Positions 8,689 through 17,909 of a DNA stretch of 39,940 nucleotides are shown here, piece by piece (the first letter of the stretch is position 1; each line of letters opens with the position of its first letter). Where the stretch lies: the NCBI GenBank assembly GCA_029243545.1, contig JAQWRV010000024.1, positions 1 to 39,940 of the forward strand, written 5' to 3'. The position numbers were made by a program, and so were the translations under genes. The stretch comes from Rhodospirillaceae bacterium. Its GTDB lineage: Bacteria; Pseudomonadota; Alphaproteobacteria; Rhodospirillales; Rhodospirillaceae. The notes below the pieces were generated by a model. The model was not told where the DNA came from, did no database searches, and saw only the letters and a list, made by a program, of their open reading frames with translations.

Positions 8689-9486
8689 TTAAGGGAGGTC
8701 GGCGCGCGGCCGGCCTTCAGGTTTGTGTTGCTGCACCATAGCAGCAGCGGTGCCCCAAAACGGTGGAAAATGCATTACCCAGGTCGAAATGGTTAGTGCG
8801 CTGACCTGCGCCAAGACAAAAACATGCGGATTGGCGAAGACAACCATGTGCACAAGGCAGAGAGTCAGATTAGGGGTATGGGCCAGTATAATTTTTCGAG
8901 TGTTAGTCTCAAGAATATTGTGATCGGGTGACACCCGAATATCCCAATATTTGGAATGCCATAGACTGTTGAGCATGCCACCGCCCAGGTAGGTGCCAAT
9001 GGCCGCCGCAATGGGGCCAAGACCGGTCATTTCAACAAGAGCCCAGACGCTCAGGAGGAGTTGTCCGGCGGATAAACCCCAGAGTATGCCGAAGGGAATG
9101 ACCGTGATTAGGAATAACGGCCGGCTGTGGGAAACCGTTCCACCACGCCAAACTATGCCGTAGCCTAATAGAACTATGGCAAAGAGCCCGACCGTCGCCA
9201 GCAGCCACATGGCGTCGCTCGTTTGATCGGGCCTCGCGAATGGGGTGGTCAGGAGCGTTGGAAGAACACCAGTGGCCCACGACACCACAAAGCAGGTGAT
9301 AAAATACTGGCCGGCGCGAAGCCAAGCCCTCTGGGGGTCGTAAATATCAGTAGGCCGCTTTCTGTTGAGACGTCGAAGCGTAATCGACAAAACGACGAAG
9401 GCTATCGTAGCGACGATGAGAAGAGGGCGCTCCCAAGAAGCGCTGAGCCAAGTGTGTTCAGCAAACAAAGGAACTTTACTCAACAC
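8689..9486 (-). CDS. Predicted multi-pass membrane protein, 265 residues
   Basis: This is an integral membrane protein with no family I can name. Hydrophobic segments lie near residues 19-36 (PLLIVATIAFVVLSITL), 60-78, 92-113, 125-143, 148-168 and 205-240, so roughly six or seven helices are likely. A loop with the motif HSKYWDIRVSPDHNILETN (about 178-196) is hydrophilic. Its start is 3 bases from the stop of the upstream DUF3108 gene (9490), which implies one transcript with it. Function is unknown; the operon partners give only a weak hint of an envelope role. Confidence 0.6.
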   Translation of the reverse strand: MLSKVPLFAEHTWLSASWERPLLIVATIAFVVLSITLRRLNRKRPTDIYDPQRAWLRAGQYFITCFVVSWATGVLPTLLTTPFARPDQTSDAMWLLATVGLFAIVLLGYGIVWRGGTVSHSRPLFLITVIPFGILWGLSAGQLLLSVWALVEMTGLGPIAAAIGTYLGGGMLNSLWHSKYWDIRVSPDHNILETNTRKIILAHTPNLTLCLVHMVVFANPHVFVLAQVSALTISTWVMHFPPFWGTAAAMVQQHKPEGRPRADLP

Positions 9487-9489
9487 TTT

Positions 9490-10416
9490 TTATTCAGGAG
9501 CTTGAGCACGCTCTGCGCCGGCCTCGGCAATTTGCTGGCAGGTTGATACCTCGAGACGACAGTCAGCTGTCAGGTTCATCACGCTGGTGAGGGTGGTGCC
9601 TTCCAGAATGACCTGTACGGGAATAAACCGCTCATCGGGGCTGAATAAGATTTTTCCAAAGCTATCGCGAATGGTTGCAGTGCGCTCTTCGTCGAAGCCG
9701 AAGATCGGTTCGATGCCGGCCATAACAGGAACCAATTCGACATCCTCGCCTTTGATCCAATACATCCGGGGGCCTTCGACGGTTCCAACGAGGTCATAGC
9801 GGCGCCGACCATCGTATATGGGTACGCGGAAATCACTGCGGCCGGTGTTGAGGATCTGCCGGCGGGCGGCCACGAAGGCTGCTATGGGGTCAAACACGCC
9901 GACGCGCATGGTGTCTGGAACCGGCAAGGGAATTTCACGGTTACGATTCCACTCTAGGTCCTCAAAGGAGATCGTATGGCCGGTTAAGGGGTTGAACATA
10001 CGTTCATCTGTCCTGGCCAAACCCGAAATGGGGTCGTAGGCGATAGTCATGGACGACGCCAATTCTATTGCCGTCCAAGCGCGGTCGAAGTGTTGCGGAA
10101 CAGGGGTTGGGCCTTGACCGGTTTCAATGGTCATGGTGCCGCGGCCGGTTAATTCGGCTCGGAAATCCTGGAACCACTTCGCAATGCCTCGGGTCTCCAT
10201 GGTTAAGACGGTGTGGTAGCTAGACTGGCTTTCATCGAATTCAGCAAGGAAATCGGCGACATGCACACCACCGATTTTAAGATTGTAGGCCAGACGTTCG
10301 GACTGGGGTGCATCAGATTGCCCTGTGGATAACTCGTCTTGCGCCTGGGTTAGCCATGGCTGAAAAACCAAAGAGGCAATGCTGGCGGCTAAAACGCGGC
10401 TGAATTTCATTGTCAT
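9490..10416 (-). CDS. DUF3108 domain exported protein
   Basis: A 308-residue protein that fits the DUF3108 family of proteobacterial envelope proteins of unknown function. A Sec signal covers residues 1-25 (FSRVLAASIASLVFQ, ending around TQAQD). After it comes the family's opening beta strands: LAYNLKIGGVHVADFLAEF (about 44-62), then a METRGIAKWFQDFRAELTGRG segment at about 74-94. The remainder is beta-rich, including a YDGRRRYDLVG strand. The fold is probably a periplasmic beta sandwich. A cysteine pair near the C-terminus (ADCRLEVSTCQQ) could form a disulfide. It heads the minus-strand run 10416-8086, with 3 bases to the next gene. It is divergent from pntAA. Confidence 0.7.
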   Translation of the reverse strand: MTMKFSRVLAASIASLVFQPWLTQAQDELSTGQSDAPQSERLAYNLKIGGVHVADFLAEFDESQSSYHTVLTMETRGIAKWFQDFRAELTGRGTMTIETGQGPTPVPQHFDRAWTAIELASSMTIAYDPISGLARTDERMFNPLTGHTISFEDLEWNRNREIPLPVPDTMRVGVFDPIAAFVAARRQILNTGRSDFRVPIYDGRRRYDLVGTVEGPRMYWIKGEDVELVPVMAGIEPIFGFDEERTATIRDSFGKILFSPDERFIPVQVILEGTTLTSVMNLTADCRLEVSTCQQIAEAGAERAQAPE

Positions 10417-10626
10417 AGTGCGAGACTAACCTGAGGCGGCACGTGCTGACTATGATTCCTTATACGGTTTCGGGTTAGGAACAGATGGTCGGAATATTTC
10501 CGTCCACTTAATTGTAAATTTATGTCCCTAAAATCGTAAATGACCCCTGGTTAATGCCCGGGGCCCCTTCACAAATCGGAGGGGATAGGGCATAGGATGG
10601 GGGTCAAAAGTAAGGTTCAGGGGCTC

Positions 10627-11787
10627 ATGAAAATAGTCGTCGTTAAGGAACGTAGGCCGGGGGAAACTCGCGTTTCCGCGACCCCGGAGACGGTCAAGAA
10701 ATTTGTTGCTCTCGGCTGTGAAGTGATTGTTGAAAGCGGTGCAGGGCAGTTTTCCCACATTTCAGATAAAGCTTACGAAAGCGAAGGCGCGAGCATTGCT
10801 TCGTCGATTTCGGATGCGGTGAAGGGTGCCGATGCGGTGCTCAAAGTCTCGCGGCCCATGACGGGCAGCGAAGGCCAAGATGAAATCGCCGCTTTGCCAG
10901 AAGGGACCTTGCTGATCGCAGGTCTCAATGCGTTGACTGCAAAAGATACAGTCGATGCGCTGGCTAAGCAGAAAATTACAGCGATTGCGATGGAGTTGAT
11001 GCCGCGCATCACGCGCGCGCAGTCCATGGATATTCTGTCATCGCAATCTAACCTCGCTGGTTATAAAGCGGTGATCGACGCAGCGGCCAGGTTCGGCCGC
11101 GCGATGCCCATGATGATGACCGCAGCCGGCACCATTGCACCAGCCCGTGTGCTGGTGTTCGGGGCCGGCGTTGCTGGCCTGCAAGCCATTGCCACTGCGA
11201 AGCGCCTTGGCGGTGTCGTGCTGGCAACGGACGTCCGCTATGTCGCGAAAGAGCAAGTGGAGAGCTTGGGCGGAAAGTTTATTGTTGTCGACGAAGAAGC
11301 GATGAAAGCTGCAGAGACCGAAGGTGGTTACGCTAAAGAAATGAGCGACGACTTTAAGAAAAAGCAAGCTGAAGCGGTGCGGGCAGAAGTGGTCAAAGCG
11401 GATATTGTTATCACGACTGCGCTCATTCCCGGGCGTCCGGCACCAAAACTAATCGCAGCAGATGTTGTCGCAGACATGAAAGCCGGTTCAGTGATAGTCG
11501 ACCTTGCGGTTGAGTCTGGCGGCAACGTCGAAGGCTCCAAACTGGATGGGGTCGTGGTTACTGATAACGGGGTTACGATTATGGGATATGCCAATGTGGC
11601 TGCCCGGTTGGCCCGTGATGCCAGCTCACTCTATTCGCGGAACTTGTTCAACTTCCTGTCACCAATGATCGACAAGGAATCCGGTGCGCTCAACATGAAT
11701 TGGGAAGACGAAGTGGTTACGGGGACCCTGGTCACCAAGGACGGCAAGGTGATTCATCCACGCTTGACCGGGGAGGGAGACAGTTAA
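10627..11787 (+). CDS. pntAA: NAD(P) transhydrogenase subunit alpha part 1 (domain I)
   Basis: A 386-residue soluble NAD(H)-binding subunit of the proton-translocating transhydrogenase, which transfers hydride from NADH to NADP+ using the proton gradient. It has the alanine dehydrogenase/PNT N-terminal domain (about 1-130) and the Rossmann domain with GAGVAG at 179-184. The loop RAQSMDILSSQSNLAGY (about 130-146) is typical. I choose ATG 10627 because MKIVVVKERRPGETRVSATP is the standard family start, although its AGGGG ribosome site is close (3 bases). ATG 10597 is in frame and would add 10 residues. The split of alpha into two polypeptides is the usual alphaproteobacterial arrangement. The stop TAA overlaps the next ATG by one base. 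Confidence 0.95.
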   Translation: MKIVVVKERRPGETRVSATPETVKKFVALGCEVIVESGAGQFSHISDKAYESEGASIASSISDAVKGADAVLKVSRPMTGSEGQDEIAALPEGTLLIAGLNALTAKDTVDALAKQKITAIAMELMPRITRAQSMDILSSQSNLAGYKAVIDAAARFGRAMPMMMTAAGTIAPARVLVFGAGVAGLQAIATAKRLGGVVLATDVRYVAKEQVESLGGKFIVVDEEAMKAAETEGGYAKEMSDDFKKKQAEAVRAEVVKADIVITTALIPGRPAPKLIAADVVADMKAGSVIVDLAVESGGNVEGSKLDGVVVTDNGVTIMGYANVAARLARDASSLYSRNLFNFLSPMIDKESGALNMNWEDEVVTGTLVTKDGKVIHPRLTGEGDS

Positions 11788-12200
11788 TGGAATCACAAAC
11801 AGTCCCAGAGGCTGCTGAGGGGTTGGCGGAGCAAGCCGCTACTTTGGCTCAAAATGCCGAAACGCTAACGGCCCAGGTCGGGCAACTTGCCATGCAGGCG
11901 CAGGCGGCCGGTGGCGGAAACGAGTTTTGGTATTTGGTTACCATATTTGTGCTGGCCGTTTTTGTCGGTTTTTATGTCGTCTGGAGTGTTACACCGGCTT
12001 TGCATTCTCCGTTGATGGCGGTAACTAATGCTGTCTCTTCTGTGATTATCGTTGGCGCACTGATTGCCGCCGGTCCAGAAGAATTCTCAACCTCTAAATT
12101 GCTCGGCTTTTTCGCCGTGGTATTGGCCTCAGTGAACATATTTGGCGGCTTTATCGTCACCCAGCGCATGCTGGCGATGTTCAAGAAAAAAGCGAAGTAG
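11787..12200 (+). CDS. pntAB: NAD(P) transhydrogenase subunit alpha part 2
   Basis: A 137-residue membrane subunit that forms part of the proton channel (domain II). Three transmembrane helices are visible at about 47-69 (FWYLVTIFVLAVFVGFYVVW), 80-96 (VSSVIIVGALIAAG) and 105-125. The motif TPALHSPLMAVTNAVSSVI between the first two is conserved in the family. The N-terminal 45 residues form an Ala- and Gln-rich, possibly coiled-coil segment that is longer than in many homologues. ATG 11787 overlaps the pntAA stop (TAATG), so translation is coupled. pntB follows after 9 bases. Confidence 0.95.
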   Translation: MESQTVPEAAEGLAEQAATLAQNAETLTAQVGQLAMQAQAAGGGNEFWYLVTIFVLAVFVGFYVVWSVTPALHSPLMAVTNAVSSVIIVGALIAAGPEEFSTSKLLGFFAVVLASVNIFGGFIVTQRMLAMFKKKAK

Positions 12201-12209
12201 GGGGCCGAT

Positions 12210-13601
12210 ATGGGACCAGGAGCAACATTAGTCGCCTACCTCATCGCGGGCGTATTTTTCATTCTGACCCTGCGGGGTCTTTCTTCACCAGTAACAGCGC
12301 GGCGCGGCAATACGCTGGGTATGATCGGCATGACCATTGCCATCGTAACGACGCTGATCTCGCCGACAGTTCAGGCCTATGCCTGGATTATCACAGGAAT
12401 CGCTGTCGGCGGTGGCATCGGTACGATCATTGCCAAGCGCATTGAAATGACCTCATTACCGGAACTGGTTGCAGCGTTCCATAGTTTGGTCGGCATGGCT
12501 GCAGTCTTGGTTGCCTTCGGGGCCTTCATGGCGCCTGAGGCCTATGGTATTGGCACGGTCGGTAATATCGGTACAGCTAGCTTGATTGAAATGTCTATCG
12601 GTCTGGCTATTGGCGCGATCACGTTTTCAGGTTCTGTGATTGCCTTCGCCAAACTGCAAGGCTTGATGTCAGGCAACCCCCTGGTATTTCCTGGCCAGCA
12701 TCCACTGAACGCGTTGCTGGGTATTGGGATGGTGTTGCTAGTCGTCTGGTTCTGTTTTGACCAGACCACAGATATTTTCCTGATGATCGCAATCGTGAGT
12801 TTTGCGCTCGGTTTCTTGCTCATTCTTCCTATCGGTGGCGCTGACATGCCCGTTGTAGTGTCCATGCTGAATTCCTATTCAGGCTGGGCGGCTGCTGGCA
12901 TCGGCTTCACGCTCGGGAATTCCCTGCTGATCATTGTCGGTGCGTTGGTGGGCTCTTCTGGGGCTATCCTGTCGTATATCATGTGTAAGGGCATGAACCG
13001 CTCCATCGTTAACGTCATTCTGGGTGGGTTTGGTGGTGACGCTGCCGCCGGCCCGAAAGCGGTAAAGGGAGACCGTGCCGTTAAAACAGGTGCTGGCGAA
13101 GATGCCGGCTTTATTATGAGCAACGCTTCCAAAGTCATCATTGTGCCGGGCTATGGCATGGCCGTCGCCCAGGCCCAGCACGCTGTTCGTGAATTGGCTG
13201 ACACTTTGAAGGCGGAAGGGGTGGAAGTGAGATACGCGATTCATCCCGTGGCTGGCCGCATGCCGGGTCATATGAACGTGTTGCTGGCGGAAGCGAATGT
13301 GCCCTACGACGAAGTGTTTGAGCTGGAAGAGATTAACAATGAGTTTAGCACCGCGGACGTGGCTTACGTGATTGGCGCCAATGATGTGACTAATCCGGTG
13401 GCCAAAACAGACCCGCAAAGCCCGATTTACGGTATGCCGATTTTGGATGTTGAAAAGGCAAAGACTGTTCTCTTCGTTAAACGTTCGATGTCACCGGGTT
13501 ACGCTGGGGTCGACAACGAACTATTCTTCCGGGACAACACGATGATGCTGTTTGGTGATGCCAAGGATATGACTGAAACCATTGTGCAGTCACTGAAGTA
13601 G
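12210..13601 (+). CDS. pntB: NAD(P) transhydrogenase subunit beta
   Basis: A 463-residue beta subunit with the rest of the proton channel and the NADP(H)-binding domain III. About eight or nine transmembrane helices fill residues 1-265. Domain III (about 290-463) contains VIIVPGYGMAVAQAQ, GRMPGHMNVLLAEANV, GANDVTNPVA and KRSMSPGYAGVDNELFF, all NADP-binding signatures of this family. Length is normal. The three pnt genes form one operon on the plus strand with a 1-base overlap and a 9-base gap. The complex should provide NADPH in the cytoplasm. No convincing terminator follows; the next gene begins 76 bases later. Confidence 0.95.
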   Translation: MGPGATLVAYLIAGVFFILTLRGLSSPVTARRGNTLGMIGMTIAIVTTLISPTVQAYAWIITGIAVGGGIGTIIAKRIEMTSLPELVAAFHSLVGMAAVLVAFGAFMAPEAYGIGTVGNIGTASLIEMSIGLAIGAITFSGSVIAFAKLQGLMSGNPLVFPGQHPLNALLGIGMVLLVVWFCFDQTTDIFLMIAIVSFALGFLLILPIGGADMPVVVSMLNSYSGWAAAGIGFTLGNSLLIIVGALVGSSGAILSYIMCKGMNRSIVNVILGGFGGDAAAGPKAVKGDRAVKTGAGEDAGFIMSNASKVIIVPGYGMAVAQAQHAVRELADTLKAEGVEVRYAIHPVAGRMPGHMNVLLAEANVPYDEVFELEEINNEFSTADVAYVIGANDVTNPVAKTDPQSPIYGMPILDVEKAKTVLFVKRSMSPGYAGVDNELFFRDNTMMLFGDAKDMTETIVQSLK

Positions 13602-13676
13602 ATCAGCTTTGCGGGAGCGTCCAATAGTCCTGAATCTGCGTATATAGTCCTTACCCAACACAGGGAGACTCTCCAA

Positions 13677-14747
13677 ATGCAGACTCAAGTATCAGATGTT
13701 CGACTTTCACGCCGTCAGATCCTAACCGGCACTTCTGCTCTTGTCGCGACCACTGCTCTCGCTGGATGTGGCAGCGACGGGGAGGAAGAACCCGTTCTGC
13801 GTCCAGACGATGTGCCAATGAGTTCCTTTGGTGCTGAAACAACAGCGGAAGAAGCGACTGCTGGGATGGAACTGTCAGGTAAAACTGCAGTTATTACTGG
13901 TTGCAACTCTGGTCTCGGCTACGAAACCATGCGCGTGCTGGCCATGCGCGGCGCCCACGTATTTGGCATAGCGCGATCCATGGAAAAGGCGAAAGAGGCC
14001 TGTGACAGTGTCGAAGGTGCAACCACGCCATTTGTTTGTGATCTCGCGAATTTTGACACCGTAGCGGCCTGCTCCGAGGCCATAGGGGTAACGGGAACGC
14101 CCGTCGATATGCTCATCCTTAACGCGGGTGTTATGGCGCTGCCAGAACTTCAACAGGTCAATGGCATTGAACGACATTTCGCTATTAATCACCTTGGTCA
14201 TTTTGTGTTGGCAAATGGCCTGATTGATCAGGTCAAGGCAGCCCCACAAGGACGGTTCGTGACAGTCGGGTCGCAGGGGTATTTGTCGGCGCCAGATGAT
14301 GGAATTCAATTTGATCACCTTGACGGGGCGTGGGGCGAGTACGTGCCCTGGGACGCCTACGGCCACTCAAAATTGGCCAACGGTCTTTTCTCGTTAGAAT
14401 TGGCCCGGCGCTTGGAGGGATCATCAGCAACGTCTAACGTAATTCACCCCGGTGTCATAAACACCAATCTGGGGCGGCATTTTCCATTGTATATTCGGGT
14501 GTTTGCTAACTTATTTAGTTGGGCGTTGCCGATGTTTAAATCCGTTGAAGCTGGCGCTGCCACTGAAACCTATGTCGCCTCTTCGCCGATTTTGGATGGC
14601 ATAAGCGGTTATTACTTCGAAGACTGCAATCCGGTTATTGCTGGTCACAACATGGAAAATAAGAAGATGGCGCAGCAACTGTGGTCCGTTTCTGAAGAGC
14701 TGACCAGGCCGTATCTAAGAAATACGATTGTTGCTGATGAGCGTTAG
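13677..14747 (+). CDS. Tat-lipoprotein short-chain dehydrogenase (SDR)
   Basis: A 356-residue classical SDR, most like retinol-dehydrogenase/WW-oxidoreductase-type members. It is unusual in carrying an export signal. The dehydrogenase part starts near residue 65, with the cofactor motif TGCNSGLG at 74-81, NAG at 149-151, and catalytic Tyr228 and Lys232 in YGHSK; a serine near 199 (GSQG) would complete the triad. In front is a twin-arginine motif SRRQIL (11-16), a hydrophobic stretch, and a lipobox LAGC with Cys31, followed by an acidic linker. This predicts a Tat-exported lipoprotein, folded with its NAD(P) cofactor before export. The ATG has GGGAGA upstream. Its substrate is unknown. Confidence 0.85.
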   Translation: MQTQVSDVRLSRRQILTGTSALVATTALAGCGSDGEEEPVLRPDDVPMSSFGAETTAEEATAGMELSGKTAVITGCNSGLGYETMRVLAMRGAHVFGIARSMEKAKEACDSVEGATTPFVCDLANFDTVAACSEAIGVTGTPVDMLILNAGVMALPELQQVNGIERHFAINHLGHFVLANGLIDQVKAAPQGRFVTVGSQGYLSAPDDGIQFDHLDGAWGEYVPWDAYGHSKLANGLFSLELARRLEGSSATSNVIHPGVINTNLGRHFPLYIRVFANLFSWALPMFKSVEAGAATETYVASSPILDGISGYYFEDCNPVIAGHNMENKKMAQQLWSVSEELTRPYLRNTIVADER

Positions 14748-14770
14748 TGCCCGGACACTAATCTACGGTT

Positions 14771-15678
14771 TTAGGTACCGATCCGTTTTAACACCAAGAC
14801 GATTCCGCCAACTACGAGTCCGACCAAAGCGAAGTTAAGCCAGTTCTCTCTGATCCCGTCGATAATGCGCTGAATGAATTCGGCCATTGGAATGCCCGGA
14901 GCGCTGACTAGCTCTACCCTGGACGGACGCAGAGCCTGGTTGTACGCCTTGCGATGTCCCACCACCACGAAAGTCTGCAAGTTCCAGGAACTTTGGTTGG
15001 TGTGCTGGCGCGACTGACTGTTTCAAAGAATGCTCTATCAAACATCGCGTTGCGGGCGTTCACTTCCAGATTGAATTCAGTGCCGATTGGAAGAACGGTA
15101 TTGAATTCCATACCTCCAAGAACTGATATGCTCATGAGTTCGAGGATGTTGGGGTTACTTACAAGTTGTCCATCGTCCCGGCTGTTTCCTTGTTGCGCAG
15201 CAACAAAATAGTATCCTGAATTAAAAGCATATAGATCTTCTATGGAGACGACTCAATTGGTATTTTGATTTTCTGCTCCATAAATTTGACCGGCAGGATT
15301 ACCGATCTAAGTTTGGTTTGCCAACAGACTCATGGTGTCAGAGACTTCTTCCAGCGACCATCCTTGAAGTCCATCAAGGTTCACCAAATCTTGCAAATTA
15401 TTTGTTCGCGCATCGAGATCGGGAAGGGCTTGTTGTCGAAGTGTTTCAGCGTAGGAAAAGACTAAACCATCGTAGGTGGCGGGATCGGCTGGATTTAACT
15501 CGATGATTTCTGCTTGGAGTTAATCACCTTCAACAGGATCTTGTACTGCTGTGTTTGTGGTCTCTTGGTTTTACTGGTCACTGGTAAGCGGCCTTGCTTG
15601 TGCGACTGGCGCCATTAGACAAAACACCATAGCAATGAGACTGAGCAGGCAATCTGCAATAGGCGTTTTTTGCTTCAT
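14771..15678 (-). pseudogene. Decayed gene for a secreted protein with a C-terminal membrane helix
   Basis: An ATG at 15678 opens a frame with a clear signal peptide (LLSLIAMVFCLMAPVAQA). The same frame stays protein-like down to about 14970, but it is interrupted by four stops: TAA at 15573-15571, TAA at 15522-15520, TAG at 15309-15307 and TGA at 15255-15253. Between them are coherent stretches such as SIEDLYAFNSGYYFVAAQQ and FNTVLPIGTEFNLEVNARNA. Near 14980 the reading continues in another frame as TFVVVGHRKAYNQALRPSRV and ends with a membrane helix (LNFALVGLVVGGIVLVL) and a basic tail at 14771. The original protein had about 300 residues. I do not recognise the family. Short open stretches inside this region are pieces of this relic, not separate genes. 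Confidence 0.7.
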
Positions 15679-15779
15679 GTAGAAGCCAGCCTCAAAGTGT
15701 CAATTATTTGAGCATTATATCTTAGTGGCCTGGTTTTTGCAGTGCTCCCATATGGTTCGGCCACAATTCAGAGTTGGCG

Positions 15780-16538
15780 CTAGTCCGTACCCCGTATCTG
15801 TTTCGCTGTCACACCGGTCGGCGCAGTGCCTTTGCGAAAGTAGTACTCAAATGCTTCGTCGAATTCCCGGCGTGCAAGGGGAATGAAATACAAGTGAGCC
15901 ATTCCCTCGGTGACATGTGCATTTTCGATGGTTCCACTATCCGTTGTTTCAAATCCCATCGCTTGAACCAATCCGGCGACTTTCATTTTGGCTTCACCAC
16001 TATTACCGACAAGAGGAACCGTAACGGGGCCGCTCGCGTGGCTCGGGTCACCCACAATATGGTAGCCAACTGTGTTGAAGGCTTTGACGACAAATGATTT
16101 AGGTGCCCATTCTTGAATAATTTGCCCTGCGGAGCTTTCGACGGCATCCGGATGATCCGGTGTGAGTGCCTTTAGGCTGGCATTGGTAATATCAAATATA
16201 ATTTTTCCGGCAAATTCATTCTGATTTGATTTAATGAGCTCTTCAGTTGCGGCAAAGGGGAGGGCGAACACTATGATATCCGCTTTTTCCACAGCATCGT
16301 CATTGGTCGTTGCTGTCGTGCCAGGTCCGGTCCGTGCGACGAGAGCTCGGACTTTTTCTTGAGCCGGATCTCTAGAGCCGTAAATGACCGTATGGCCCGT
16401 TTCGGCGAACCGTGGCCCGATAGCGGCGCCCATGCGACCAGTACCGATTACCGCGATGAGGTCGGCCAATACTGAGGGGGCGTATGAAAAAGCACTGGCT
16501 GTCATAACGGCCGCCACGATTAGTAAGCGTATGCTCAT
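15780..16538 (-). CDS. Exported F420-reductase-like NAD(P)-binding protein (copy 1)
   Basis: A 252-residue protein of the NADPH:F420 oxidoreductase-like family (COG2085 type). It has the dinucleotide motif IAVIGTGRMGAAIG near residues 28-41, the ribose-phosphate-binding segment IYGSRDP, and the family block [21 protein letters not shown]. It is preceded by a Sec-like signal, MSIRLLIVAAVMTASAFS to about residue 25. There is no methionine between signal and Rossmann motif, so the exported form is the only one predicted. It is a paralogue of the gene at 17910-18683, with the same ending [13 protein letters not shown]. The gene between them is a methyltransferase on the same strand. A periplasmic role for an NADP-binding enzyme is unusual. 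Substrate is unknown, and F420 itself need not be involved. Confidence 0.8.
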   Translation of the reverse strand: MSIRLLIVAAVMTASAFSYAPSVLADLIAVIGTGRMGAAIGPRFAETGHTVIYGSRDPAQEKVRALVARTGPGTTATTNDDAVEKADIIVFALPFAATEELIKSNQNEFAGKIIFDITNASLKALTPDHPDAVESSAGQIIQEWAPKSFVVKAFNTVGYHIVGDPSHASGPVTVPLVGNSGEAKMKVAGLVQAMGFETTDSGTIENAHVTEGMAHLYFIPLARREFDEAFEYYFRKGTAPTGVTAKQIRGTD

Positions 16539-16559
16539 AGTTCTCTTTTTGGGATTGTT

Positions 16560-17645
16560 CTAGTTAGGCTTGTCACAAACTCTGTCATGCATCTGGGCTG
16601 GTTCACCAACCTTGCGAAGCACGAAGCCGGTACTCTTTATAGTATCTTCCACTCCCATGGTGACAAAACCCGGTGCGTATGGTTCGCCATTATCAGCCGA
16701 ATCCATAAGACCATGCAGACCGCCGTAGCCGTTCTTTTCTTCGGTGGCGGTGGCAAAATCCCACAAAACAAAGGTGCCGCCAGGACGAAGAACGCGGAAC
16801 GCTTCCCTCAGTGTTTTTTCAATAACGGGCCGTGGAATTTCATGGAAAAGAATATGGGCGACGACTAGGTCAAAACGGTTATCAGAAAATTCAAGTGCTT
16901 CAGCAGCCATTTGTGAGAAATGGACATCCATGTCTTGTTCGATTGCTCGCCAATGCGCATAGCGCACCATAGGTGCAGATATATCTGTTCCCCATACTTC
17001 AGCATCAGGAATGCGTTTTTTTAGCTCGCAGGACAGTTGTCCGACAGAACAGCCGATTTCTAGAATGCGATCGACCTTGCCGTCTTCGGGTAATGTTGTG
17101 CGCTCAGCCAGCTGACGATGCCAAACATCACCGGCATTACCGCCGCCGAAGAATATTTGGGTCCCACAATCGTAGAACAACCCAGCCAGTTCATCGCCCA
17201 CATAACCTTTGGGCTGAATGTGTATCTGAACCTTAGCGTAATCTGGCATTGGAAAATCAGGGTCGTATTCAAGCGAACCAGGCCCCGTGGTTTCCGCTTC
17301 TGATAGTTTGCGCAGCCAGTCATCGCGCTGGGTATTAAGGGAATCAATAATGCGATCCTTATACATCTCCTGGTAGCTACGCTTGACGCGCATAAAACTC
17401 GCAAGTTCAACATCATCGCGGATCATTCCACGCACGGCTTCTACTCCTTGCGCAGTGTGTTCGATCTGGATACCAGCTTCAGTCAATTTCCTTGTGCCGG
17501 ATTCATTCGTTTCTTTCCATCGGGAATGGAGCAGGACATTGCGGGCTTCGCAAACGTAGTCGACAAAACTCTCGTCAGAGCGGGACGGCAATGCCGGTGT
17601 ATTTCCATTCATGCCACGATCGATAAAGTAGTTGGAGCGGGTCAT
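16560..17645 (-). CDS. Class I SAM-dependent methyltransferase
   Basis: A 361-residue protein with a C-terminal Rossmann methyltransferase domain. Motif I is ILEIGCSVGQ (194-203), followed by the acidic end of strand 2 in GTDIS (219-223) and FDLVVAHILFHEIPRP (258-273). REAFRVLRPGGTFVLWDF, near 281-298, is the usual post-motif. The N-terminal 190 residues are an extra domain, partly helical, that I do not recognise. It has FHEI where many relatives have LHH. No signal peptide is visible, so it is cytoplasmic, unlike its neighbours. Its start lies 264 bases from copy 2 of the F420-reductase-like gene and its stop 21 bases from the start of copy 1. Methyl acceptor is unknown. Confidence 0.8.
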   Translation of the reverse strand: MTRSNYFIDRGMNGNTPALPSRSDESFVDYVCEARNVLLHSRWKETNESGTRKLTEAGIQIEHTAQGVEAVRGMIRDDVELASFMRVKRSYQEMYKDRIIDSLNTQRDDWLRKLSEAETTGPGSLEYDPDFPMPDYAKVQIHIQPKGYVGDELAGLFYDCGTQIFFGGGNAGDVWHRQLAERTTLPEDGKVDRILEIGCSVGQLSCELKKRIPDAEVWGTDISAPMVRYAHWRAIEQDMDVHFSQMAAEALEFSDNRFDLVVAHILFHEIPRPVIEKTLREAFRVLRPGGTFVLWDFATATEEKNGYGGLHGLMDSADNGEPYAPGFVTMGVEDTIKSTGFVLRKVGEPAQMHDRVCDKPN

Positions 17646-17909
17646 TCTGGCCTCCCAGCATAATAGATGAGTAAAATTTACAGCTCGGCGGTGCCATCGG
17701 CAAGACTCCGAGGTCTATAAAAGAGCCGTTCCTGTTCATAAGGCATCGCATTTTCAGCTAGAATTAGTTGTCTTTTCCGATAACGCTGAAAAACTCATTC
17801 ACATCCGTTCGGCCCTCAGACCTATGCAGGTGACCAAAAACGTGGATAGTGAAATTCTGCTGCGATTCGGGGAGCTGTTTGGCAGGACGATCCAGTCCGT
17901 GTGTGTGCT

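Noticed and set aside
12879-13418. Long minus-strand open frame of 179 codons
   Set aside because: It lies wholly inside pntB on the opposite strand, with a His/Arg-rich composition typical of an antisense shadow.
14771-15678. Stop-codon reassignment or readthrough in the signal-peptide gene
   Set aside because: All three stop codons occur in the frame, and the same codons end the intact neighbouring genes. A frameshift is also present, so decay is the simpler reading.
17646-17909. Short open stretches on both strands between the methyltransferase and F420-reductase-like copy 2, including a minus-strand piece with HVFGHLHRSEGRTDVNEFF
   Set aside because: There is no start codon or ribosome site for the minus piece, and the plus one overlaps it. 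It may be a relic, but I cannot support a gene.
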